The notes under the pieces: generated by a model | Databases searched by the model: none | What the model saw: only the letters and a program-made list of their open reading frames with translations | Told to the model about the DNA's origin: nothing | Assembly: GCA_031260045.1 (NCBI GenBank) | Contig: JAIRKO010000011.1 | Location: forward strand, 59,256-123,255 | Direction of reading: 5' to 3' | Length of the DNA stretch: 64,000 bases | From: Dysgonamonadaceae bacterium | Lineage (GTDB): Bacteria; Bacteroidota; Bacteroidia; Bacteroidales; Azobacteroidaceae | Shown here: positions 28,201 through 36,861 of the stretch, piece after piece | Layout of the letters: each line of letters begins with the position of its first letter | How positions within the stretch are numbered: the first letter of the stretch is position 1 | Position numbers and translations under genes: made by a program

Positions 28201-29532
28201 CTCAAGTTGAAACTCACTCTACCCGCCGGCAGCCCCGAATACGACTACCGATGGAGCGGGTTTGGGGAAAATCATCCGGATACTATTTCCAAAACCCCTG
28301 AATTGGAGTTGCCGAATTTTGTTCTTGACGGTAAATTAGATATAAAATGCGAAGTATTAACCAAATGTAAGATAAACTACGCATTTGAAGAGGAGATACC
28401 GGGACTGAAACTCATCGCTTTTTACGACGACGAAACTCCCGTTGAAAACGGCGACAGCGTTTGGTCGGGCAAATCGTTTTATATAAGGGTAGACGGAAAA
28501 ACGGAAGATGTCGCCCTGTATAATTACACTTGGTCGGGAATTGAGGTTTGGAGCGAAACCCAAAGAGAAATCTGGATGATTGATACGGTGCGCAATCATA
28601 TAAATATCACTTGTACCGCAACAAGAAGACAGAGCGCTTCCGTTTTGGCGGCTTTGACCGTACAGATAAACGATCTTGCTGACGGACATCTTATAGATGT
28701 GATAGAAATTTTTGGGGATACCGCTTTTATACTTGAACGCAGCATACCGGAAATTAATATTGTAGCTTATCCTTATAAAGACATTGCAGTTCACGTTTCC
28801 GGCGATGGATTACATACCTTGAATGACGGTACAAATATATTTACGGTCGTGGTACAATCCGAAGATTTTCTTGACGAAACAACCTACCGGATAACGATAG
28901 AACGCCCGGAAATTTGCGGCGATTCCCTTTATTGGAGTATGAAGGACGACACATTAACCATTTTTGGGTCAGGGAGAATGACTTCTTACGGGCAGGGGTA
29001 TTTCCCGTGGAGTGCGTACGCCGGTGAAATTACAACAATTATTTTAAAGGAAGGGGTAAGCCACATTAGCGACGGCGCATTCTTAAATTTTGACACATTG
29101 AGTGCTGTAATCAATTATAACGGCAAGCCGCAGAATGTACAAGGCATTAATAAAAGCGTATTCGATACCGATGTATTTGGTATATGGCTTTGGGTTCCCA
29201 AAGATAGAACGAATGTTTATGGAAGCGCTCCTGTGTGGAAAGAATTCTCTATAAGGGAATTAGATGGAGGTTCCTCAGAGCCGCCCTCGGTTGAACCGCC
29301 TGCTACGGGCATCTTATCATCCGATGCATCGCCCGTACGGATTTATTCCGGCGCGCAAACCCTGTATATCGACACGCCGAATGAAGAACGGATAGATATT
29401 TATTCGCTCACGGGCAAGTTACTTTACAGTGTGCGGAAACCGGCAGGCGTTTCAAATTATCGTGTCGAAAAGGCGCAGGCGGTTATTGTAAGAGGTAGCG
29501 CCGGATGGGTGGAAAAAGTTATTGTTAGATAA
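25234..29532 (+). CDS. secreted beta-helix repeat protein with two beta-helix domains, BspA-like segment and T9SS-like C-terminus (array gene 5)
   Basis: True start probably 25234 (MKTIFFSRAKALATALLSLIFIVDVSA); two GDYEFS-type beta-helix segments; Ig-like modules; BspA-like SLYWSMKDDTLTIFGSGRM...; C-term YIDTPNEERIDIYSLTGKLL...GWVEKVIVR. Confidence 0.85.
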   Translation: MKTIFFSRAKALATALLSLIFIVDVSAHHNPHRITSDDNYEFSDRNNIIIVEEGVSAHITMTNVEISDTVYITGGEPNISALSIKSGATVRLTLKGNNTLIGLDGGAGIEVCPNATLIIDGSGTLTVQGGKNGGAGIGGANRNSAGSITIESGRITAIGGGQSAAIGGGNGGSASNIRIDGGTITAIGGLNSVAIGGGYAGNGGNLIVNGGTINATRGIGPESGNFKDIGAGRGGTACTFTINGGSVKGEIDALQPKNKQGELVYPVRFTYASDALSDVTITEFNVDRNIFAYGVTDVKFDNGNLYFWLPQRSCSQGQINMTLAAYVNIGEQLIKSFSNVDFFNANSSSGLVVQLEPLPGELTISRDGIVINRRGDYEFSGVMQYPIVVAPEISASIVLNAVNIVLETSGFTNSQSAIELKDNSSVNLILKGENILVGGGGGYGITVPEHATLIINGDGQLASTVIGGARGSGGTITITGGSVYADIGENVNFTITGGTVVSSVGDNTNFTITGGNVRTDVGENVNFTITGGNVIPGRFGSTPTDNQGNPVYMLTTQFSPSIKANSLVGDFQCFFNLKSYGFKDVRTDNNGKIYLWLPMLPISEIYGEENIVLKKDGENVYANVNRFDFANSREITLHRCIQVNFELKNAANAEIYATNQRTYKMITSGSRSLPTDLILVNVIPSAGNSRHLYRWDHYVSGSSEVNYYSTEEPEKTFSLNNASDYIYIGCEVEPQYTIKYKLEIEGANENEYKLRGKLTGKEAPKSQEGTNDSVYAINGDVFELALVGKNDVTDTKYAHSLIVNGKLIGIDVNPIPFDTIINASIDSIDVRYVMKPMKQLRFGIGNLPNGTTASNFDIVAEYSGNTFYSVSHNYLSVGTYRVENNALIVPGGKLSLTVTPKDEKTYQYIWTLGTNIIDSTFNKEFIQENVSLDNILSDSNPLKMNVAGPWSVVSFSMVNAPVGTESSAFFGETEIQGEKKFVPEEEPQTLKLKLTLPAGSPEYDYRWSGFGENHPDTISKTPELELPNFVLDGKLDIKCEVLTKCKINYAFEEEIPGLKLIAFYDDETPVENGDSVWSGKSFYIRVDGKTEDVALYNYTWSGIEVWSETQREIWMIDTVRNHINITCTATRRQSASVLAALTVQINDLADGHLIDVIEIFGDTAFILERSIPEINIVAYPYKDIAVHVSGDGLHTLNDGTNIFTVVVQSEDFLDETTYRITIERPEICGDSLYWSMKDDTLTIFGSGRMTSYGQGYFPWSAYAGEITTIILKEGVSHISDGAFLNFDTLSAVINYNGKPQNVQGINKSVFDTDVFGIWLWVPKDRTNVYGSAPVWKEFSIRELDGGSSEPPSVEPPATGILSSDASPVRIYSGAQTLYIDTPNEERIDIYSLTGKLLYSVRKPAGVSNYRVEKAQAVIVRGSAGWVEKVIVR

Positions 29533-29637
29533 ATCGCTCTTTCTGTATAATCCCGCGTAGCGCGCGGGATTGGCGGGGAGATGCAACTTAATAGGAAAGT
29601 TAAATTATTGCAGTCGTCTTTGCGAAAGCGAAGTTTG

Positions 29638-31062
29638 TTACATATATTTATACCCAACCGGCGATTTACGCTGTTTGTCCTCCAATATCGCATTGACAAT
29701 TCGCTCAAATAGGATGCTTGCGCCTTCATACCCCAGCGTTCTCGCGTGTGCGGCGCCGATGCGGTCGTGTATCGGAAAACCGGTGCGGATGAGGGGAATA
29801 TCCATCTTTCGGGCGATGTAGTAGCCTTTGCTGTTGCCGATCATCAAATCGGGTTTGAGTTCGGACATCAGGCTTTCCATTTGTTCAAAACTCATGCCCT
29901 GACCGGTAATCATATCGGGAGGATATAAATCGCCCAACACGTTTTTTAAGGTCTCCCGCAACTTGCCGCTTTCGCCTCCCGATGCACACAATACGGGACG
30001 GACGCCGATTTCTGCCGCAAACGACGCCAGGGCGACCGTCATGTCCTCTTCCCCGTAAATCACGGCGCGTTTGCCGGATACGTATTTGTGTCCGTCGATA
30101 TAGAGGTCAATGAGGCGTCCGCGCTGTTCGTGGTATTTCTGCGGAACGGCTTTTCCGGAAACGGAAGAAAGGAGGTCGAAAAACCTGTCCGTTTCGTTAA
30201 CGCCTACCGGCAAACCTATTTTCCGGCAGGGAACGCCGAACTGCTTTTGCAGATATCCGCCTGCCGATTCCGCTTGCCGATTTTCTCCTACGGCTCCGTT
30301 CCTGCCGCCGGAGTTCAGGATATAGCCCAATTCCATTGAGAGCATCGCCGATGCGCTACGTTTCAGATCGGCAATGCTTGTCCCGCCTTCGGGAATACGC
30401 CGGTAAACGTCCCACGAAACGCCGTCGAGCGTTTGGGAATAATCGGGAAACAGCATCGTGTCTATCCCAAAATCGGCGGTTATTTCTTTCAGCCGGCGAA
30501 TGTCTTCCGGCGAAATAAAATTGCAAAACAAGTTGATATGCCTGCCCGTGCTGCCGACAGGGGCGCACGCGAGCGATTTGACGGCGGCGTAAACCGCTTC
30601 GTGGAATCCATCGTAATGCGTTCCCGAATAACTTGGCGTGGAAGCGTAAATCATAGCGGGTAAATCGTTTTCCCCAGCGTGTATGGCGCGGTATTCGCCG
30701 ATAAGTCGAGGTACGTCTTCGCCGATTGTTTCGCTCAGGCAGGTGCTTGCAATGGCGATAACGGAAGGCTGGTATTGGCGGATGATATTGTCGATGCCGG
30801 TATTGAAATTCTTATTTCCGCCGAAAATGGTTGTTTCTTCGCTGAAATTGGAGGAAGCGATATCCACCGGCTCGCGAAAATGGCTGATCAGGTAACGCCT
30901 GATGTAGGTTGCGCAACCCTGCGAACCGTGCAACATGGGCAGTACGCCCTCAATGCCACGAAACGCTATACATGCGCCCAGAGGAGCGCATTGTTTGCAG
31001 GCGTTGCAGGAGGAGGCGAAAGGTGATGCTTTTTCCATATTTTTTAGTAGACGAGTTGACAA
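29638..31062 (-). CDS. nifN: nitrogenase cofactor scaffold NifN
   Basis: NifK-like fold (CKQCAPLGACIAFRGIEGVLPMLHGSQGCATYIRRYLISHFREPVDIASSNFSE) directly downstream of nifE; GNSKGYYIARKMDIPLIRTGFPIHDR. Confidence 0.9.
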   Translation of the reverse strand: MSTRLLKNMEKASPFASSCNACKQCAPLGACIAFRGIEGVLPMLHGSQGCATYIRRYLISHFREPVDIASSNFSEETTIFGGNKNFNTGIDNIIRQYQPSVIAIASTCLSETIGEDVPRLIGEYRAIHAGENDLPAMIYASTPSYSGTHYDGFHEAVYAAVKSLACAPVGSTGRHINLFCNFISPEDIRRLKEITADFGIDTMLFPDYSQTLDGVSWDVYRRIPEGGTSIADLKRSASAMLSMELGYILNSGGRNGAVGENRQAESAGGYLQKQFGVPCRKIGLPVGVNETDRFFDLLSSVSGKAVPQKYHEQRGRLIDLYIDGHKYVSGKRAVIYGEEDMTVALASFAAEIGVRPVLCASGGESGKLRETLKNVLGDLYPPDMITGQGMSFEQMESLMSELKPDLMIGNSKGYYIARKMDIPLIRTGFPIHDRIGAAHARTLGYEGASILFERIVNAILEDKQRKSPVGYKYM

Positions 31063-31170
31063 GTGAATGAGTAAACGGGATAGATGTTGGAGTTTGCCGA
31101 TATTTACAACCTGCCGCTAAAAATTTGAGGATCGACACACGGGCGTGGTTTGTATGCGAACATTAACTTG

Positions 31171-32514
31171 TTACTTATTAACTCGTTTACTCGTAAACTT
31201 CCAAACCGGACTCGTAACCGTTTCATACACTTCACGGGCAAAGTTGAGCATCCCCTCATAGCCTGCAAGGGCGAGTTTCCGCTCATGGTTATGGTCGCAA
31301 AAACCAATCCCCAACTTGTAGGCGATGGGGCGTTCTTTCACGCCGCCGATAAAGAGGGTTGCGCCCGTTTGTTTTACAAATTCCGACAGTTCCACAGGGT
31401 TGGAATCATCGACCAGTATACAACCGTCGTCGCAGATGGTTTTCAGTAAGCGGTAGTCTTCCGTATTACCTGTTTGCGTACCGGCTATCATCGTTTTTAT
31501 TCCGATAAGCCTCAAGGCTTTTACCAGCGAAATGGCTTTGAATGCGCCGCCTACGTATATGGCGGCTACGTTTCCCTGCAAGGATTTTTTGTAAGGTTCG
31601 AGGGCGGGCAAGAGGCGGCTCAGTTCGTCTTTTACCACTTCGCGGGCTTTGTGCATCATCGTTTCGCTGCCGAAAAAGCGGGCGACTTCATACAGCGCGT
31701 CCGACATGTCTTCTATCCCAAAATAAGAAACCTTGATGAAAGGGATGCCGTATCGCTCTTTCATTGTTTTTGCCAGATGAATCATGGAGCCGGAGCATTG
31801 CACGACATTCAGCGAAGCGCGGTGCGCATTCCGGATGTCTTTCACCCGTCCGTCGCCGGTGATTGAGGCAAGGATTTGTACGCCCATCCGTTTGTAGTAT
31901 TCGCTCAGTATCCACAGTTCGCCCGCCAAGTTGAAATCGCCCAGAATATTGATGCTATGGGGCGATACCTCTTTTGAAGAATCGGTTCCGATAAGGCTTG
32001 CCATAGCGTCGCATGCAATTTTGTAGCCGTCTTTTTTCGTTCCCTGAAACCCTTCCGCCATGACGGGAATCACGGGAATGTTTTTTTCCGACGCAACACG
32101 CTTGCAAACCGACTGAACGTCGTCGCCGATAACGCCCACTATGCAGGTCGAATACACAAAAGCCGCTTCGGGACGGTATTTGTCCGTTAACTCGTGCAGC
32201 GCTTTGTAGAGTTGCTCTTCGCCTCCGAAAATGACGTGCTTTTCCCGCAGGTCGGTAGAAAAACTGCTGCGGTGTAGTTCCGGTCCCGACGACAGCGCGC
32301 CGCGTATATCCCAAGTATAGGCGGCGCAGCCAATTGGACCATGCACCAAGTGAAGCGCGTCGGCAATGGGATACAGCACCACCCGCGAGCCGCAAAACAC
32401 GCAGGCGCGCTGGCTGACGGAACCGGCTATGCTTGGTTTGCCGCCTTCCAGTTCAAAGGAATCCTTTCCTTTTGTGAGAATTTGTTTCTTCCGTTCCTGT
32501 AAAAAGGCAGTCAT
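31171..32514 (-). CDS. nifE: nitrogenase cofactor scaffold NifE
   Basis: RACVFCGSRVVLYPIADALHLVHGPIGCAAYTWDIRGALSSGPELHRSSFSTDLREKHVIFGGE; NifD-like. Confidence 0.92.
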   Translation of the reverse strand: MTAFLQERKKQILTKGKDSFELEGGKPSIAGSVSQRACVFCGSRVVLYPIADALHLVHGPIGCAAYTWDIRGALSSGPELHRSSFSTDLREKHVIFGGEEQLYKALHELTDKYRPEAAFVYSTCIVGVIGDDVQSVCKRVASEKNIPVIPVMAEGFQGTKKDGYKIACDAMASLIGTDSSKEVSPHSINILGDFNLAGELWILSEYYKRMGVQILASITGDGRVKDIRNAHRASLNVVQCSGSMIHLAKTMKERYGIPFIKVSYFGIEDMSDALYEVARFFGSETMMHKAREVVKDELSRLLPALEPYKKSLQGNVAAIYVGGAFKAISLVKALRLIGIKTMIAGTQTGNTEDYRLLKTICDDGCILVDDSNPVELSEFVKQTGATLFIGGVKERPIAYKLGIGFCDHNHERKLALAGYEGMLNFAREVYETVTSPVWKFTSKRVNK

Positions 32515-32544
32515 TTCCTATTTGTTTCTTATAACCATTTCAAG

Positions 32545-32552
32545 TATATTTG
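32545..32552 (+). promoter_or_regulatory. -7 motif TATATTTG upstream of the DUF5618-like pair
   Basis: CAAGTATATTTGCAATCC. Confidence 0.4.
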
Positions 32553-32579
32553 CAATCCAAACTTATAAATGAAAATATT

Positions 32580-32966
32580 ATGTCAATCGAAGAACAACAA
32601 TCCATCAAGCGGCAATCCTATTCCGAAGCCATGCGCTACATGGAAAACGCCAAAGAAAACCTGAAAAAAGCAGGCAAAGAATACTTGTTTTACAAAGACC
32701 GAAAATATGTAAGAACCGCCTGCGGCACTGCCTACAACGGCGTACTTCTTGCATTAGACGCTTATCTCCTTTTGAAAGGAATAAAGAAAACGAAAGGGCG
32801 CAAATCTATCGAATACTACTACGAACAAGTAAGCAAACTCGACAAAAAACTGTTGCAGCATGTAAACAGCGCCTACGAACTTCTGCATTTAAAACGGCTA
32901 TTACGACGGTACATTGAACGTCCATATTATAAAAGAAGGTTTCGAGCAAGCCCGCCATATTATTGA
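32580..32966 (+). pseudogene. DUF5618/HEPN-like protein, copy 1, frameshifted C-terminus
   Basis: Paralogous to 33016..33438 up to ...SAYELLHL, then diverges; removing one A from the AAAA at 32891-32894 restores LNGYYDGTLNVHIIKEGFEQARHIIDTIKPE* ending at 32985. Confidence 0.7.
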
Positions 32967-33015
32967 CACAATCAAGCCGGAGTAAACAACAACCAAACTT
33001 ATAAATAAAACTATT

Positions 33016-33438
33016 ATGTCAATCGAAGAACAACAATTAATCAAACAACAATCTTATTCCGAAGCCATGCGCTACATGGAAAACGCCAAAGAAACCCTGA
33101 AAAAGGCGGGTAAAGACGACCAACGTTACAAAGACCGCAAGTATGTAAAAACCGCCTGTGGAACTGCCTACAGCGGAGTGCTTCTCGCCCTCGACGCTTA
33201 CCTCCTCTTAAAGGGAATAAAGATAGCGAAAAGGCGCAAGTCAATCGAATACTACTGCGAACATTTAAGCAAACTCGACAAAAAATTGCTGCAACGCCTA
33301 AACAATGCCTACGAGTCGCTGCATTTAGACGGCTATTACAATGGTACATTGAATGCCCATATCATAAAAAGCGGTTTCGATGATGCTTACAAGATCATTA
33401 ATTATATCAAACCGGAAGAGATTGAGAACTACATCTGA
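33016..33438 (+). CDS. DUF5618/HEPN-like protein, copy 2
   Basis: MSIEEQQLIKQQSYSEAMRYMENAKETLKKAGKDDQRYKDRKYVKTACGTAYSGVLLALDAYLLLKG...; all-helical; family name by recollection. Confidence 0.6.
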   Translation: MSIEEQQLIKQQSYSEAMRYMENAKETLKKAGKDDQRYKDRKYVKTACGTAYSGVLLALDAYLLLKGIKIAKRRKSIEYYCEHLSKLDKKLLQRLNNAYESLHLDGYYNGTLNAHIIKSGFDDAYKIINYIKPEEIENYI

Positions 33439-34811
33439 AATTCCACCTTTTCTTCGGGACACGTCCGGTCTGTATGTTCCAGCATTTTTTCCAAAATCTT
33501 GATGGCAAGATTGGTCGCCCCCACATAACCCGTATTCGGAAAATAGTTATGTCCCGGACGGTCGACTATCGGAAACCCCGCCCGTATAAACGGAATATTC
33601 TCGTCGCGTGCAATGTATTTACCGTAGGTATTGCCTATCAGCAAATCGACCGGCTCCTGCTTTATCCACTGGTGCAACTGGAAAACATCCGCCCGCTCGC
33701 CGCTCTTGAACTTCGCTTCCGGCACGGTATCCGCCAACATGCGCGTCATTTCCTCGTCAAAATGTTTGCCCGACGTTCCGGTAACGAGATACACCGGTTT
33801 CATGTCGAGGGTGAGGAGAAATTCCGTCAGCGGGATGAGCGTGTCGGGGTCGCCGAACAAAGCCACGCGCTTGCCCCAGAAATATTTGGAGTTATCGGCA
33901 ATCAAATCGACGAGGCGACCGCGTTCTTCCGTCAGCGAATCCGGCACCGGCACATTGGCGTGGCGGCTCAAGGCGGTAATGAAACGGTCGGTGGCTTTCA
34001 AACCTATCGGGATTTCGATCACTTCAAACTTGATTTTGCATTTGTTTTCCAATTTCACACAAGCGTCTTCGGTGGAATATGCTCCCAGTCCGATTGTAAA
34101 TTTGCTGTCGCCGGTGGCAATCATGTCGCGGACGGTCGTGCCGCCGTCGGGATACATCTTGAATTTCCCCGTCAGCGGAGCGTCCAGCACGCCCGACATA
34201 TCGGGAAAGAGGATGGTTCGCGCTTCCATCGCCGAAGCAATCCGTTTTATCTCGCGCATATCCGACGGCTCCATCCATCCGGCTACGAGGTTAATCACGT
34301 TTTTTTTCTTTGGCGTAGCCGTCGAAAAAAACTTGATAAACGCCGACAACTGATTAGAATAACCCGTAATATGCGTCCCCACATAACTCGGCGTATTACA
34401 ATAAATAACCTTTTTCCCTTCTGGGATTTTCCCTTCTTCGCCGGCTTTGGAAATGATTTGCGTCATGTCGTCGCCGATGGTTTCCGAGAGGCAAGTGGTG
34501 TGAACGGCAATCAGGTCGGGGTCGTAAACCGTAAAAATGGTTTCGATTGCCGCCACCAAATTGGACGACCCGCCGAAAACGGACGATCCTTCGGAAAATG
34601 AACTTGTCGCCGCCATGACCGGCTCTTTGAAATGGCGGGTCAGGGCGCTACGGTGGTAGGAACAGCAGCCTTGCGAACCATGACTGTGCGGCAGGCAGCC
34701 GTGCAATCCAAGCGCGGCGTACATGGCGCCTATCGGTTGGCAGGTCTTTGCGGGATTGATGGTTAGGGCTTTACGCTCTATTTCTTTTCCTGTTGTATGA
34801 CGTAGTAACAT
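33429..34811 (-). CDS. nifK: nitrogenase molybdenum-iron protein beta chain
   Basis: INPAKTCQPIGAMYAALGLHGCLPHSHGSQGCCSYHRSALTRHFKEPVMAATSSFSEGSSVFGG: P-cluster cysteines. Confidence 0.96.
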   Translation of the reverse strand: MLLRHTTGKEIERKALTINPAKTCQPIGAMYAALGLHGCLPHSHGSQGCCSYHRSALTRHFKEPVMAATSSFSEGSSVFGGSSNLVAAIETIFTVYDPDLIAVHTTCLSETIGDDMTQIISKAGEEGKIPEGKKVIYCNTPSYVGTHITGYSNQLSAFIKFFSTATPKKKNVINLVAGWMEPSDMREIKRIASAMEARTILFPDMSGVLDAPLTGKFKMYPDGGTTVRDMIATGDSKFTIGLGAYSTEDACVKLENKCKIKFEVIEIPIGLKATDRFITALSRHANVPVPDSLTEERGRLVDLIADNSKYFWGKRVALFGDPDTLIPLTEFLLTLDMKPVYLVTGTSGKHFDEEMTRMLADTVPEAKFKSGERADVFQLHQWIKQEPVDLLIGNTYGKYIARDENIPFIRAGFPIVDRPGHNYFPNTGYVGATNLAIKILEKMLEHTDRTCPEEKVEFQM

Positions 34812-34932
34812 AGTCTAAACTGTGATTTATTTGATTTTATTAATTCTATATTAATTGTTTCCGAACCATGTTTTCTATATTAATCATAAGCGTCATAATT
34901 AATCCTAAAAATCATAGTTCAGACATTTACAT

Positions 34933-36585
34933 TTAAGAAACAAACTGCGCCTCAATATAGTCTTCGCTTTCCCAAGGGGCTTTCACCTCTTTCCAAATCG
35001 AAGCGCAAACCATTTGCTCAATGTCTTTGTAAAAATTAACGGCGCCTTTGAACCCAGCATAAGGACCGCCCACATCGTAGTTGTGAAGTTGTTTCAACGG
35101 CACGCCCATTTTCTGTACGCAAAATTTTTCCTTAATACCGGCGCAAAACACATCGGGATGATATTTTTCGATTAACATGTCCATTTCATAATGGCTCAGG
35201 TCGTCAATCACAAGCGTCCCCTTTTCCATTTGCGTCATCAAACCGTGATATTCGTTAAACTCCATCCCTTCGGCTTCGAGGGCTTTCATTTCCGCCTCCG
35301 TTTTGCGCGGATTATAACGGGTTTCGTCTTTCGTAACGGTTATTTCCTCAATATTGCGGCTGTCGGCGTCGATTTGTATGGTGGGAATCACGCGACGTCC
35401 CTCGTAGTCGTCGCGATGTCCGAACTCGTAACCGGCGGCAATGGTTGTCATGCCCAGCTCTTCAAACAAATCCTGATAGTGGTGCGCACGCGAACCGCCT
35501 ACAAACAGCATCGCCAATTTTCCCTTCGTGCGGGGATGAATCCGCGACCGCACCGCTTCCACCTCCTTCATTTCTTCCTTGATTACTTTTTCCACGCGCT
35601 TACTCAGTTCACTGTCACCGAAATACTGCGCTATTTTGCGAAGCATCTTGGCGGTAGAATGAGCGCCGATGGGCTGCACCTTAATCCAAGGAATCCCGAA
35701 AGCCGTTTCCATCATTTCGGCTACGTAGTTTATCGAACGGTGGCACATCACCATATTTAAATCGGCGGTGTGGGCGTTTTCAAATTTCTGAATCGACGAA
35801 TTGCCGCTAAACGTCGCCACAAGGTTGATGCCGCACTTTTCCATCACGCGCTCCAACTCGAAAGCGTCGCCGCCGATGTTGTATTCGCCAAGCAGGTTGA
35901 CGCGGTATTTGAGGCTTCCGCGCACCTCGTCGTCGCGTCCGATGAGGTTCTTAAACAGTCCGTTGTTGGCAATGTGGTGTCCCGCCGATTGCGACACGCC
36001 CCGATAGCCCTCGCACGAGAAGCCGAAAATGTTGATGCCGCCTCCGATTTCTTCCGCCATGTGGCGTGCCACGCGGTGTACGTCATCGCCAATCAGCCCC
36101 ACCGGACAGGTGGAAAAAATGGCAATCGCTTTGGGATGAAACAGTTCGTATGCCTCGCGAATTGCTTGTTTCAGTTTTTCCTCGCCGCCGAAAACGATGT
36201 TGGAATCCTGCATATCGGTAGAAAAGCAGTAGGGAATGAAATTGGAATCGTTGTCGTCCACCGGCTTCGTTTGATTGCGCCGCGTGAGCCACGAATAAAA
36301 TCCGCAACCGATGGGACCGTGCGTGATGTTCACGATGTCGCGGGTAGGTCCAAGCACCACGCCCTTACATCCGGCATAGGTGCATCCGCGCTGGGTGATG
36401 ATGCCCGGAACGGTGCGCACATTCGCCTGTATTTCCGGCGTGTTTTCGGCGTCGCTCAACACGATGGATTTCGCCCGTTTTCGGGCTACTTTTTTCGGAT
36501 ATTTCGTTATCACCTCGTCCCGAAATTCCTGAAGTCCGGCGATAAGCGTTTCCGCGTCTTTGGGTTTATCTGTTTCGTTTACCAT
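34933..36585 (-). CDS. nifD: nitrogenase molybdenum-iron protein alpha chain
   Basis: GCTYAGCKGVVLGPTRDIVNITHGPIGCGFYSW, CEGYRGVSQSAGHHIAN, MCHRSINY (cofactor Cys), LHNYDVGGPYAGFKG (cofactor His). Confidence 0.97.
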   Translation of the reverse strand: MVNETDKPKDAETLIAGLQEFRDEVITKYPKKVARKRAKSIVLSDAENTPEIQANVRTVPGIITQRGCTYAGCKGVVLGPTRDIVNITHGPIGCGFYSWLTRRNQTKPVDDNDSNFIPYCFSTDMQDSNIVFGGEEKLKQAIREAYELFHPKAIAIFSTCPVGLIGDDVHRVARHMAEEIGGGINIFGFSCEGYRGVSQSAGHHIANNGLFKNLIGRDDEVRGSLKYRVNLLGEYNIGGDAFELERVMEKCGINLVATFSGNSSIQKFENAHTADLNMVMCHRSINYVAEMMETAFGIPWIKVQPIGAHSTAKMLRKIAQYFGDSELSKRVEKVIKEEMKEVEAVRSRIHPRTKGKLAMLFVGGSRAHHYQDLFEELGMTTIAAGYEFGHRDDYEGRRVIPTIQIDADSRNIEEITVTKDETRYNPRKTEAEMKALEAEGMEFNEYHGLMTQMEKGTLVIDDLSHYEMDMLIEKYHPDVFCAGIKEKFCVQKMGVPLKQLHNYDVGGPYAGFKGAVNFYKDIEQMVCASIWKEVKAPWESEDYIEAQFVS

Positions 36586-36650
36586 AGTTTTTTTATTGTT
36601 ATAATTTATATTGCTGTTTATAAAATGTGTTTTTCCGGATTTCGCTATGT

Positions 36651-36754
36651 TTATCTCTGGATTGCTTAAGGCTTCGCCTTCGCAATGACGCAGTGGGGTA
36701 TAATACCGTACACGTCATTGCGAACCGCGAAGCGGTGAAGCAATCCAGAGATAA
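36651..36754. repeat. palindromic intergenic repeat (full inverted pair) between nifI2 and nifD
   Basis: TTATCTCTGGATTGCTTAAGGCTTCGCCTTCGCAATGACG ... CGTCATTGCGAACCGCGAAGCGGTGAAGCAATCCAGAGATAA. Confidence 0.92.
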
Positions 36755-36861
36755 ATGCACCCCGTTTGCAAAAGACCGACAAACATTCTTTTTGCTTAAA
36801 CTTTCAACTTTACTTGAAAGTCAATGTTTTTTAACTAAAAAACCACACAAATTTTTAACGC

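Noticed and set aside
32891-32894. Programmed ribosomal frameshift in the DUF5618-like gene
   Set aside because: AAAA run is short, no slippery heptamer X XXY YYZ or downstream pseudoknot evident; indel or decay is simpler.
33474-34601. 375-aa plus-strand ORF antisense to nifK, and 35770..36669 antisense to nifD
   Set aside because: Shadow frames of strongly conserved nitrogenase genes; no recognisable domain.
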